NCBI GenBank assembly: GCA_964424555.1
Contig: CAYRIX010000015.1
Coordinates: 1 to 45,513, forward strand
Reading direction: 5' to 3'
Length of the DNA: 45,513 bases
Origin: UMGS172 sp964424555
GTDB taxonomy: Bacteria; Bacillota; Clostridia; Oscillospirales; Acutalibacteraceae
The notes beneath the pieces are model-generated. The model saw nothing but the letters and a program-made list of their open reading frames with translations. It searched no databases and was not told where the DNA came from. The position numbers were made by a program, and so were the translations under genes. This document shows, one piece after another, positions 16,335 to 24,248 of the stretch; positions within the stretch are counted from its first letter, which is position 1, and every line of letters starts with the position of its first letter.

Positions 16335-16347
16335 CGGTGCTTTTTTA
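16321..16347 (+). terminator. Terminator of the sortase operon
   Basis: AAAAGAGCACC, a TGAC loop that includes the stop codon, and GGTGCTTTTTT form an intrinsic terminator overlapping the last codons of the membrane protein gene. Confidence 0.9.
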
Positions 16348-16378
16348 TACACAAATTTACATTATTTATTGACCCAAT

Positions 16379-16412
16379 GTGACAAAATATGACTAACGAG
16401 GGGGTGTATAAT
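16379..16412 (+). promoter_or_regulatory. spoIIG-type promoter with candidate 0A boxes
   Basis: GTGACA at 16379-16384 and a perfect TATAAT at 16407-16412 are 22 bases apart, matching the unusually long spacing known for the Spo0A-activated spoIIG promoter of Bacillus subtilis. TGAC recurs at 16370, 16380 and 16390, a strict 10-base period. Two of these, TGACAAA and TGACTAA, match the 0A box TGTCGAA at five of seven positions. Activation by Spo0A is inferred. Confidence 0.55.
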
Positions 16413-16432
16413 TATCTCAAGGCGGTGGGGGA

Positions 16433-17290
16433 ATGACGGTTTATGTTGATGTATTGATGTTTATCAATACGGTTGTAAATTATCTGCTGATATGTGTTAC
16501 AGGTGTCTTTATTCATAAGCTGCAAAATGTGTGGAGAAGGCTTTTGGGCAGTTTTTGTGCGGCCCTTTTTTCGCTCTACATATTTTTACCGTCTCAGCCG
16601 TTGGCAATAGAGCTTGTTATGAGACTTCTGTCGTCGTGCGTTGCCGTGCTTATTTGTTTTGGCTTTCATAATCTGCGCTCGTTTTTAAGAGCCTTATCCA
16701 CTTTTTTTGCGGTGTCATTCATTTATGCAGGACTTATGGCGGGCATATGGATGCTTTTTGAACCGTCAAAAATGTCGGTCAATAACGGTGTTGTCTATTT
16801 TGATATTTCACCGCTGTTGCTTATAACGGCGTCTTTTGTGTTCTATATCGTTATCGTGGTTGTAAAAAAGCTTACGTCAAAGCAGGCAGAGTTTGCCGAG
16901 CGTTGCAGTATTACCGTTTACTTCGGCCAAAATCAAGTGAACGGCACGGCAATGGTTGATACGGGGCATACCTTGAATGATGGCTTTTCCGAGAGTACAG
17001 TGATGATAGCTGATAAAGTTTTTGCGGCTAAGCTGTTTGGAAAGGATGATACCGACAGCATGATGACCGTCAGAGTGCCTAAATCACCCAATATTGCTAA
17101 AGGCTTCAGGCTGATTCCCGTTAATACCGTTTCGGGAGACCGATTATTAACGGCAGTTAGGGTAGATAAGGCGGATATACTCTGTAAAGGCAAGACCTAC
17201 CGTTTGGTAAAGCCGACAGTGGCCATAAGCGAAGCCGAGCTGAACGACGGATATTCTATAATAATCCCCCCCGAAGCATTAAGTTTGTAA
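16433..17290 (+). CDS. spoIIGA: Sigma-E processing peptidase SpoIIGA
   Basis: A 285-residue membrane aspartic protease that cleaves pro-sigma-E in the mother cell after asymmetric division. The N-terminal half has about five hydrophobic helices beginning MTVYVDVLMFINTVVNYLLI. The C-terminal protease domain contains TAMVDTGHTLND with the catalytic D-T-G, and ends VAISEAELNDGYSIIIPPEA. Length is close to the family norm. GGTGGGGG precedes the ATG. sigE begins nine bases after the stop, the standard spoIIG operon. Confidence 0.95.
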   Translation: MTVYVDVLMFINTVVNYLLICVTGVFIHKLQNVWRRLLGSFCAALFSLYIFLPSQPLAIELVMRLLSSCVAVLICFGFHNLRSFLRALSTFFAVSFIYAGLMAGIWMLFEPSKMSVNNGVVYFDISPLLLITASFVFYIVIVVVKKLTSKQAEFAERCSITVYFGQNQVNGTAMVDTGHTLNDGFSESTVMIADKVFAAKLFGKDDTDSMMTVRVPKSPNIAKGFRLIPVNTVSGDRLLTAVRVDKADILCKGKTYRLVKPTVAISEAELNDGYSIIIPPEALSL

Positions 17291-17299
17291 GGTGAAAGT

Positions 17300-18022
17300 A
17301 TGAAAATTATCAGTACAAAGCTACATATTATAATCAGGAATATATTAAAAAAGCTTGGGCTTATAAGCTCAAGCTATTATATCAACGGCCCTGAGACTCT
17401 GCCTGCACCGTTAAGTGCCGAGGAGGAGGTCGATATGCTGGCGTTACTTAATGGCGAACGCTCTGAGTTTGCCAAAGAAAAGCTGATAGTCCACAATCTG
17501 AGGCTAGTGGTGTATATTGCACGTAAATTCGATGCCGCAGGTGCTTCGGTCGAGGATCTTATTTCGATAGGTACTATAGGATTGATAAAAGCGGTCAACA
17601 CATTCTGTCCCGAACGCAATATCAAACTGGCAACCTACGCTTCAAGGTGCATAGAAAACGAGATTCTGATGTATATGCGTAAGACCACTGTGCTTAAAAC
17701 CGAGATATCTATTGATGAGCCATTAAATGTGGATTGGGACGGAAATGAACTGTTATTGTCTGATATATTAGGCAGTGACGGTAATGAGGTTGGCGGCAGG
17801 GTAGAGCAGGAGGACGAAAAAAGGTTACTGAACGAACAGATTGCCAAGCTCGATGACCGTGAAAGAGAAATAATGAATATGCGTTTTGGCTTAGGTGGCG
17901 AAAAAGAACATACACAAAAAGAAGTGGCCGATATATTGGGAATTTCTCAGTCATATATTTCTCGCCTTGAAAAGCGTATTATTGCAAGACTTAAAAAGGA
18001 AATGGAAAAATCATATATATAA
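17300..18022 (+). CDS. sigE: RNA polymerase sigma-E factor (mother cell, sporulation)
   Basis: A 240-residue sigma-70 family factor that drives early mother-cell gene expression in sporulation. The N-terminal pro-sequence of about 30 residues ends near SSSYYINGPETLPAPLS, the usual SpoIIGA cleavage region. Region 2 is seen as EDLISIGTIGLIKAVNTF and KLATYASRCIENEILMYMR. Region 4 has REREIMNMRFGLGG and the helix-turn-helix TQKEVADILGISQSYISRLE. It is co-transcribed with spoIIGA. The sigG gene that often follows in Clostridia is absent; a terminator comes next. Confidence 0.96.
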   Translation: MKIISTKLHIIIRNILKKLGLISSSYYINGPETLPAPLSAEEEVDMLALLNGERSEFAKEKLIVHNLRLVVYIARKFDAAGASVEDLISIGTIGLIKAVNTFCPERNIKLATYASRCIENEILMYMRKTTVLKTEISIDEPLNVDWDGNELLLSDILGSDGNEVGGRVEQEDEKRLLNEQIAKLDDREREIMNMRFGLGGEKEHTQKEVADILGISQSYISRLEKRIIARLKKEMEKSYI

Positions 18023-18026
18023 AATA

Positions 18027-18072
18027 AACCACCGAAACCGTTTTTGTTGCTTACGGCTTCGGTGGTTATTTT
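18027..18072. terminator. Bidirectional terminator between sigE and the amidase gene
   Basis: AACCACCGAA at 18027-18036 pairs with TTCGGTGGTT at 18058-18067, with an inner CCG/CGG pairing. T-rich sequence follows on each strand. Confidence 0.8.
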
Positions 18073-18103
18073 AGTCAGTGGATAATACTGAGACTGAAAA
18101 TTC

Positions 18104-21100
18104 TTATACGGCCTCCTGAGTCACGGCAAATTGCACCGATGCAAAATAATCGACAATGCCTTGGGCTAAGGCCTTGGCGCAATCACTGTTGAAGTCGTCC
18201 CTTATCATGTCGGAGTACTCATCGGCATTGGTGATAAAACCGTTCTCGGTAAGTACTACGGGGCAGTCGGTTTGACGGCAGGTGTAGAAGTAATGCCATT
18301 TTACACCGCTCCACTTACTGACCTCGTAAAGGTCAGCTTCCTCAGTTGCTGCGTAGATCTTTTTGGCCGCATCGGCTGAAAAAGCGTTAAAATGATATGT
18401 GTTAAAGGCTCTCGGGGCGGAAGAATCCGAGGCATTTCGATGAATTGCAATACAGAAATCAGCCTTTATATCACGGAGCAATCGCATTCGTTCATCAGAG
18501 GAGGGGTTGCTATCATTGTCATACCTAGTCATATATACCTTGGCGCCTAAGGCTTCAAGCTCGGCCTTAAGCTTTTCGGCAAGTATGAGGTTTAGCTGTG
18601 ATTCGTTGTAGCTTCCGTGACTTCCGACCGCACCGACATCACTGCCTCCGTGTCCGACATCTATTGCTATTACTATACCGTCAAGGCGGTATCCGTATCC
18701 GTTGGTGGCGTCGGCGGTTATCTTGGCAGGGTTAAGGAAAGAGAATACGAGCTGACCCTGTGCGTTATATTCAGCACTCCAGCCGTAGAATTTCCCTGTA
18801 TTCTTTAAGTGTAGTCTCAAGGTGTAGTCGGACTCGTTTTTTATCCACTCAGCACTCTTAAATACGGGATCGTTCGCAGGTATGATGACCTCGCCTGCAA
18901 CCAGTGTTGTGTAACAGAAGGTGATATCGACATATGAGTAGGTGGCTGAGGTAATGGTATAATCTCGACTGCCTGCATTTTCATTTTTGTAGGCTTGGGG
19001 TTTCAGGTCAAAGCGGAACGGAGCCTTCCAAAGCGTATTTAGGGTTATTTGCGTATGACGACCCGTGTTGCTTACACCTGCAACACCTATTGTGTTGTGG
19101 TCGGGCAGGGTGCCCTTGTAAACCTTTAAGGTTGCAATACCTTTTGAGGAGGTCTTATAAACCATGTTGCCGTAGCGCAGGATCTTCATATAACCGCCGC
19201 TCGAATAAACATCACCTGTTGAGCAGTAGTCGACGGTTCCCTCGGGCAGATAGTTATTGGTTGGACGTGAATAGTCACTGTCATCAGTGGAGCTGAAGGT
19301 CTCGGCCTGCCAGTTGATTATTTCAGCAATATAGGTACTGCCCACGGATGTATATTTTCCGCTTGAGGGCATTTGCCAAGCGTCTCCGCCTGAGGGGGCG
19401 GCATAGCCCGACGAGGTTGACGAAGTGCTGTTATCCGACGAGGAGCCGTTGGATGAGACCTGAGAGGATGAAGACGAGGGAGTTCCCGAAGAGCTACCGC
19501 TTGAAGAAACATCGACCGACGGAGTTACTGTGCTTGACGGAGCACTTGGCTCACTCGGGATGCTCGGCGTACTGCTCGAGGTCGAGGTTTCGGACGAGGA
19601 GTCCTCAGGCTCTTCCTCTTTTAGTATAATTATCTTGCCGCCTGTTTTGGTTTCCTTTCCGTATTGGGATTCGGCAACAAAGCTTATTTTGCCCATGTCA
19701 ATATCCTCATCAGGGGCAGATGGGAGTATGATTCGTCCCGAATAGGTGCTGTATTCTCCTGTAGGATATCCGTTTTCATCCAATATCGGATTTTCGGTGA
19801 GTTGGACCTCCAGTTCACCCAGAGCGGCTAAAACCTTGCTGTTTGAAAGTGCGGTACAACTAACCAGCAAAATAGACTCACTCGGAAGAGATTGCTTATT
19901 TGTCGGCGATATTTCCTTTATTATTGTACGTTTATAGGTTATGGTTAGGGTTTCTTGTATACCTTTATGCTCTATTACAAAGGTGTTTGCTCCATCCTTC
20001 AATGAGAGGTCGGTAGAGAAATATCCCAGTTCTGTTCTCTCAAGCTCTTTGCCGTTTAATGTGAGTTTGAATTCAGGGTCGGAGGCGCCCGAAAGCAAAA
20101 CCGTGTTGCTGCTGGTTGTAAAGATCTTTTTCTCGGGCTTGGAGATGGTAAGCTCACGCAGTATGTAGCTGTCGGTTATCAGGTCGGCAAGGTACTTTTT
20201 GACTGCGTCACGGCTTTCGGTCTTGTCGTTGGCAAAATCGTGCCAGCCGTCAATTATAAAGCCCGATACCCCTAAGGTCTTAAGTGTCGTGAGCTGTAAA
20301 AGTATCTGGTCGGTCTGCTCCCAGCCTTCTTCACCGCTGCCTACTTTGTCGTATGCAAGTCTGCAGAACACTTTGGAGGTATCACCTAACTCAGTGCGCC
20401 AGCCTTCAAAATAGGTCATGAAGCTTATATCGTCCGAGGCGGTAGAGTACGGGTCGTAAACAATAACAAAATCGGCAAATCCGCCGTCAAGCCATTGCTT
20501 TGGGTCAAACACAGCAGCTTCTGGCATTTCTGATTCGTTTATCTCAAAACCGACACTCAATGTGGGGTCAGCCTTGTTAACCGCACTGTATAAAGCCTTT
20601 ACCGCCTCATTAAGCTGTTGTTCTTCAGATTTTGTGTCTTCGCCCGACTCCTCAGGCAAAAGATAGCAGTTTTTAATTAAAACAGCATCCGAATAGCTAC
20701 CGATATCATCGTCTGACAGCACGGTGCATGTTTTAGCTATATTTTCATTGCCGTTAAGACCGCTTTCGTTTAAAGCCAATACATCAAGTGTGGTTATGAC
20801 TTTGATTCCTTGACGTTTGGCATAGGTGTAAAATTCATTGAGCAGAGCGCCAACAGGAGCAGGATACAGCTCGGTCTCAAAAACAAGACCGTCTTTATAG
20901 TTGAGCGTAAGCTCTATGGAATCAAATCCGTCAGCCTTGATGCTGTCTATCATGGCCATAGCACGGTCTACAGCTTCCTCGTGTGTAGCCTCGTCTATAA
21001 GGAAGTCGACCCCGGGTGTTACAGAAATACAGCGAAAGCTGTCGAGTGTCACCTTTTCAATGGGCTCGGGCGTGACACTGCTGATGTCGGACGGTGAGCT

Positions 21101-21247
21101 GTTGCTTGCAACGGTATCCTTATCACCGCCGTTGCCGAACAATGAAAAGATACCCACCGAAGCTGCTGATATCACAATGGATATCACCAGCAGTATCGGA
21201 ATGACTATCCTTAAATTAATTTTTGATTTTGACGTCTTTTCGTTCAT
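18104..21247 (-). CDS. GHL10-like domain fused to N-acetylmuramoyl-L-alanine amidase
   Basis: A 1047-residue membrane-anchored or secreted protein. A single helix at about 12-36 is followed by a TIM-barrel-like region (about 65-355) resembling family-10-type glycosidases, for example DGFDSIELTLNYKDGLVFE and LGVSGFIIDGWHDFA. Two or more Ig-like strands follow (about 370-540), then a Ser/Pro/Thr linker (about 542-616) and a beta-rich region. The C-terminal Amidase_3 domain from about residue 853 has IAIDVGHGGSD, the zinc glutamate in NESQLNLILAEKL, IAIHRNAS, and the catalytic glutamate in VVLTENGF. The amidase cuts the bond between MurNAc and the stem peptide. Its gene starts three bases after the upstream GHL10 gene ends. 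A spore or septal role is possible but unproven. Confidence 0.85.
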   Translation of the reverse strand: MNEKTSKSKINLRIVIPILLVISIVISAASVGIFSLFGNGGDKDTVASNSSPSDISSVTPEPIEKVTLDSFRCISVTPGVDFLIDEATHEEAVDRAMAMIDSIKADGFDSIELTLNYKDGLVFETELYPAPVGALLNEFYTYAKRQGIKVITTLDVLALNESGLNGNENIAKTCTVLSDDDIGSYSDAVLIKNCYLLPEESGEDTKSEEQQLNEAVKALYSAVNKADPTLSVGFEINESEMPEAAVFDPKQWLDGGFADFVIVYDPYSTASDDISFMTYFEGWRTELGDTSKVFCRLAYDKVGSGEEGWEQTDQILLQLTTLKTLGVSGFIIDGWHDFANDKTESRDAVKKYLADLITDSYILRELTISKPEKKIFTTSSNTVLLSGASDPEFKLTLNGKELERTELGYFSTDLSLKDGANTFVIEHKGIQETLTITYKRTIIKEISPTNKQSLPSESILLVSCTALSNSKVLAALGELEVQLTENPILDENGYPTGEYSTYSGRIILPSAPDEDIDMGKISFVAESQYGKETKTGGKIIILKEEEPEDSSSETSTSSSTPSIPSEPSAPSSTVTPSVDVSSSGSSSGTPSSSSSQVSSNGSSSDNSTSSTSSGYAAPSGGDAWQMPSSGKYTSVGSTYIAEIINWQAETFSSTDDSDYSRPTNNYLPEGTVDYCSTGDVYSSGGYMKILRYGNMVYKTSSKGIATLKVYKGTLPDHNTIGVAGVSNTGRHTQITLNTLWKAPFRFDLKPQAYKNENAGSRDYTITSATYSYVDITFCYTTLVAGEVIIPANDPVFKSAEWIKNESDYTLRLHLKNTGKFYGWSAEYNAQGQLVFSFLNPAKITADATNGYGYRLDGIVIAIDVGHGGSDVGAVGSHGSYNESQLNLILAEKLKAELEALGAKVYMTRYDNDSNPSSDERMRLLRDIKADFCIAIHRNASDSSAPRAFNTYHFNAFSADAAKKIYAATEEADLYEVSKWSGVKWHYFYTCRQTDCPVVLTENGFITNADEYSDMIRDDFNSDCAKALAQGIVDYFASVQFAVTQEAV

Positions 21248-21250
21248 TTC

Positions 21251-22807
21251 TTACTCCTGTTTGGTCTGCTTTAATGCTTCCTTAAGATTTGCGTACTGAG
21301 CTTGTGTTAATTGATTTTGGCTTGTGACGGTGGAATAAGAAAAGATAAATACACCGTTGCAGCCCTCACTTTTGGCATCAAGTGTTTGTCTTGCCAGAAT
21401 ATCATTATCGGTCTGCCATTCGGTAGTGTTTGCGTCAACAGTACCTATTTTATAAGCGGCCAAGCCGATATATATCTTTACTGAGGCTTTGCGTTTTATT
21501 GACATCCACCGCTCAAGCACGGTGCTGTAATCAGCAATCGGATGGTCATACCCAAAGTATATTTGAGGTGCTATGTAGTCAATATAGCCCGTGGTATTCA
21601 TCCACTTGGCGATATCGGCGAATTTTATCTTATAGTTGTCATCAGAGCCGTTCTGTGATATGTGATAAGATGGGCTGATGCCAAACTGAACACCGTCGTC
21701 GATGGCTTTGACTGCACCATATACTCCTGAAATGAGAGTGTTGACATTGGCTCTGCGCCAATCTTCAAGCGAAATTCCTCCGCCGTAGTTTAGGTATTCG
21801 GTTTTGTCGAATTCTTCATCCACCGTATTTACAAACGGATAGAAATAGTCGTCAAAATGTATGCCGTCAACATCATAATTCTGTACGATCTCCCGAACAC
21901 CGTTGATTATCAGCTTTTGGACCTCAGGTACCGACGGATTGAAGTAAAGGCCGTTTTTGTAGGTTAGTACATATCGGTCGTTATCGGGGTCGTTATCGTT
22001 AAGCCACTTCCTTGCAGGGTGGCTGTCGGCCAGTGTGTTGACGTTGGTCGTACTACTGGAGATTCGGTATGGATTGAGCCATGCGTGGAACTGTAGGTTA
22101 CGGTCATGGGCGGCCTTGACCATATATTTTAATGGGTCGTAGTTAGGGTCTTTTCCTTGTGTCCCCGTAAGATATACACTCATAGGGAAGTAATCGGAAT
22201 AATAATAAGCGTCGGCAAACGGACGAACCTGACAAATGACCGCATCGCAGCCTAACGCCACGGCATCGTCGAACATTTTATTTATCTTTTGCTTAAAGGT
22301 GGCCTCGGTGTCGCTTCTGAAATCAAGCTCATAGTAGGCATACCATATTGCCGAGGTAAACTGCGGCGTCGGCGGTGTCACAGTGCCGTTTGACGAAGTA
22401 TTGCCTGATGAAATATTGCCTGATGAAGTGCTGTCCGATGATGTAATATCGGAAGTGCCGGATGACGTACTGTCTGAAGAGACATCGGAGGAGCTGCCTG
22501 ATACGGTGTCGGACGATGCATCCGATGTGTCGGATGAAGCTTGTTCTAAGGAGGTTGATGCAATATAGCTGCTGTTGGTCGAAACGGTGTCAGAGCTTGT
22601 GCTGAATTCCGAATTATAGCTGTTGGTGCCTGAGCTGGTTTGAAGTTCGGAGACAAAGCTATCGGAACTGCTGACATTGCCTGACAGCGCACCACGGTCA
22701 TTTTTTACTAATATGATGCAGGCCACCATTGCCAGTGTGTAAACAGCGGCAATAATGAGTGCGATAAGTATTACGGTAGCACGTTTCATTCTATGTGAGC
22801 CGTACAA
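21251..22807 (-). CDS. Family 10-type glycosyl hydrolase (GHL10/DUF187), membrane-anchored
   Basis: A 518-residue protein with one N-terminal helix (residues about 8-34), a Ser/Thr/Asp-rich spacer of about 110 residues probably crossing the wall, and a GHL10 catalytic domain (about 155-510). Typical blocks are IWYAYYELDF, CDAVICQVRPFADAYY, LQFHAWLNPYRIS, VDGIHFDDYFYP and YIDYIAPQIYFGYDH. These enzymes (YngK-like, DigH-like) act on peptidoglycan glycan strands, in particular denuded strands left by amidases. The start is a TTG at 22807, eight bases after AGGAGG; the ATG at 22789 has no such site. Pairing with the downstream amidase fusion is functionally coherent. Confidence 0.88.
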   Translation of the reverse strand: MYGSHRMKRATVILIALIIAAVYTLAMVACIILVKNDRGALSGNVSSSDSFVSELQTSSGTNSYNSEFSTSSDTVSTNSSYIASTSLEQASSDTSDASSDTVSGSSSDVSSDSTSSGTSDITSSDSTSSGNISSGNTSSNGTVTPPTPQFTSAIWYAYYELDFRSDTEATFKQKINKMFDDAVALGCDAVICQVRPFADAYYYSDYFPMSVYLTGTQGKDPNYDPLKYMVKAAHDRNLQFHAWLNPYRISSSTTNVNTLADSHPARKWLNDNDPDNDRYVLTYKNGLYFNPSVPEVQKLIINGVREIVQNYDVDGIHFDDYFYPFVNTVDEEFDKTEYLNYGGGISLEDWRRANVNTLISGVYGAVKAIDDGVQFGISPSYHISQNGSDDNYKIKFADIAKWMNTTGYIDYIAPQIYFGYDHPIADYSTVLERWMSIKRKASVKIYIGLAAYKIGTVDANTTEWQTDNDILARQTLDAKSEGCNGVFIFSYSTVTSQNQLTQAQYANLKEALKQTKQE

Positions 22808-22830
22808 GTCAACAGCCTCCTGAAAATTAG

Positions 22831-22859
22831 TTGAAATACATATATAATTATATTATAAT
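22831..22859 (+). promoter_or_regulatory. Sigma-A promoter of the DUF1294 gene
   Basis: TTGAAA at 22831-22836 and TATAAT at 22854-22859 are 17 bases apart. Confidence 0.65.
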
Positions 22860-22875
22860 ATTAAGGAAATAACAA
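22847..22875 (-). promoter_or_regulatory. Sigma-A-like promoter of the GHL10-amidase operon
   Basis: On the minus strand TTGTTA (22875-22870) and TATAAT (22852-22847) are 17 bases apart. It overlaps the divergent DUF1294 promoter, so the two may compete. Confidence 0.55.
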
Positions 22876-22903
22876 TACCAAATTGAAGAAAACGAGTGTT
22901 AAT

Positions 22904-23179
22904 ATGACAGTATTCGACTATTATTTTTTGGGATATTTGGCATTTATATCCTTACTTTCCATAATATTGGTAATAACGGATAAATCCAAGGCACGTAAAC
23001 ACCGTTACCGAATACCCGAAGCGGTGCTTTTTCTGCTTGCCGCATTGGGAGGCAGTGCTGTAATGTATCTTACAATGTGTCTTGTGCGTCACAAAACGCA
23101 GAAGAACCGTTTTGTTTTCGGAATACCGTTCATTTTCTTCCTGCAATGTATCTGTGTGTATTTGATTTACACATATTGA
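22904..23179 (+). CDS. DUF1294 membrane protein
   Basis: A protein of about 91 residues with three predicted membrane helices. It matches the DUF1294 pattern: an N-terminal helix ending in VITDKSKARKHRYRIPEA, then LFLLAALGGSAVMYL and a HKTQKNRFVFGIPFI segment. Function is unknown. I use the ATG at 22904; a TTG at 22883 would add seven residues. It is a single gene with its own promoter, and the FMN riboswitch promoter starts immediately after it. Confidence 0.82.
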   Translation: MTVFDYYFLGYLAFISLLSIILVITDKSKARKHRYRIPEAVLFLLAALGGSAVMYLTMCLVRHKTQKNRFVFGIPFIFFLQCICVYLIYTY

Positions 23180-23191
23180 CAGGTTTGCCTA

Positions 23192-23220
23192 TTGACAAAT
23201 ACGGTGATAGGGAATATAAT
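23192..23220 (+). promoter_or_regulatory. Sigma-A promoter of the FMN riboswitch-ribU transcript
   Basis: TTGACA at 23192-23197 and TATAAT at 23215-23220 are 17 bases apart, placing the transcript start just before the riboswitch. Confidence 0.9.
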
Positions 23221-23240
23221 GAATCAAACAAGTTAAATAT

Positions 23241-23363
23241 TGTCTTCAGGGCGGGGTGAGATTCCCCACCGGCGGTAAGGTGTTTTTAATACCAAGCCCG
23301 CGAGCGCTAAGCTGATTTGGTGAGATTCCAAAGCCGACGGTACAGTCCGGATGAAAGAAGATA
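23241..23363 (+). promoter_or_regulatory. FMN riboswitch (RFN element)
   Basis: The conserved RFN sequence is present in order: TCTTCAGGGCGGGGTGAGAT, TCCCCACCGGCGGTA, AGCCCGCGAGCG, GATTTGGTGAGATTCC, AAGCCGACGGT, and AGTCCGGATGAAAGAAGA. It binds flavin mononucleotide. With the terminator at 23392, high FMN is expected to shut off the riboflavin transporter gene. Confidence 0.97.
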
Positions 23364-23391
23364 CATAAAAGCGCAATTTTGTGTTTTTGTT

Positions 23392-23422
23392 CCGCCTTGG
23401 ATTATTCAAGGCGGATTTTTTT
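23392..23422 (+). terminator. Riboswitch expression-platform terminator
   Basis: CCGCCTTG and CAAGGCGG form a stem around GATTATT, followed by ATTTTTTT, 12 bases before the ribU ribosome site. It is the expected off-state structure of the FMN riboswitch. Confidence 0.9.
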
Positions 23423-23434
23423 GGAGGTAATTTT

Positions 23435-24034
23435 ATGGTGAAGAGTAAGATAAACGTAAGAGGTATGGTTGTAACGGCAATTATGAGTGCGTTGGGGTTT
23501 GTACTGATGATGCTGAATTTTCCTATTCCTATAATGCCGGGTTTTATCAAATTTGATTTTTCAGAACTGCCTGCTATTATCACATCATTTGCATTAGGAC
23601 CGTGGTACGGTGTTGGCGTTTGCTTTTTTAAAAATCTTCTGCATCTGATTTTTAATACATCAACGAGCGGTGTAGGAGAGCTGTCCAACTTTCTTTTGGG
23701 TGCAATATATGTGTTGACGGCAGGTTATATATATAAACGCAATAAAAGCTTCAAAACTGCAGTTTTAGGTACAGTGGTTGGATCGGTAGCGATGGCTGTG
23801 TTGGGCGTTTTTACGAATTATTTTATTGTTTACCCATTTTATGCAAAAGTATTTATGCCTTATGATGTTATAATCAGTATGTACACTACAATTTTGCCAA
23901 GCGCCGATTCGTTGTTGAAGGCCTTGTTGATCTTCAATTTGCCGTTCACATTTGCAAAAGGCATGGCAGATGCGTTGATATGCTTTTTGTGCTACAAAAA
24001 ACTGTCACCGATACTTAAGGGAAATAGGTCTTGA
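23435..24034 (+). CDS. ribU: Riboflavin ECF transporter substrate-binding subunit
   Basis: A 199-residue integral membrane S component that binds riboflavin and works with a shared ECF energy module (not in this window). Six hydrophobic helices are visible. RibU-type features include MLNFPIPIMPGFIKFDFSEL, ALGPWYGVGVCFFKN, and NTSTSGVGELSNFLLGA. The ATG at 23435 has GGAGG nearby; the earlier in-frame start lies inside the terminator. Control by the FMN riboswitch just upstream makes the assignment firm. The -35 element of the metK promoter overlaps its stop codon. Confidence 0.95.
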   Translation: MVKSKINVRGMVVTAIMSALGFVLMMLNFPIPIMPGFIKFDFSELPAIITSFALGPWYGVGVCFFKNLLHLIFNTSTSGVGELSNFLLGAIYVLTAGYIYKRNKSFKTAVLGTVVGSVAMAVLGVFTNYFIVYPFYAKVFMPYDVIISMYTTILPSADSLLKALLIFNLPFTFAKGMADALICFLCYKKLSPILKGNRS

Positions 24035-24058
24035 CATTTTTCGTGTTTGTGATATAAT
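24031..24058 (+). promoter_or_regulatory. Sigma-A promoter of the SAM riboswitch-metK transcript
   Basis: TTGACA at 24031-24036 overlaps the ribU TGA. TATAAT is at 24053-24058 with a 16-base spacer. Confidence 0.88.
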
Positions 24059-24080
24059 ACCATTCGGAAATTGAATACGT

Positions 24081-24178
24081 CCTTATCAAGAGTGGTGGAG
24101 GGGTCCGGCCCTGTGAAGCCCGGCAACCTGTTTTATACAAGGTGCCAAATCCGGCGGTTTTTACCGAAAGATGAGGTT
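24081..24178 (+). promoter_or_regulatory. SAM-I riboswitch (S box)
   Basis: The S-box core is clear: CTTATCAAGAGTGGTGGAGG, GGCCCTGTGAAGCCCGGCAA, AGGTGCCAAATCC and GAAAGATGAGG. It binds S-adenosylmethionine and is expected to terminate metK transcription when that product is abundant. Confidence 0.97.
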
Positions 24179-24183
24179 TTTAA

Positions 24184-24213
24184 GCCTGCTTCTTTCGAGG
24201 CAGGTTTTTTGTT
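24184..24213 (+). terminator. SAM riboswitch terminator
   Basis: CCTGCTTC and GAGGCAGG pair around TTTC, followed by TTTTTT. It lies between the S box and the metK ribosome site. Confidence 0.9.
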
Positions 24214-24248
24214 TGTTTAAAATGAAAGATATATAAAGGAGAAGAATT

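Noticed and set aside
22383..22568. Acidic repeat frame on the plus strand
   Set aside because: It is the antisense of the Ser/Thr-rich linker of the GHL10 protein.
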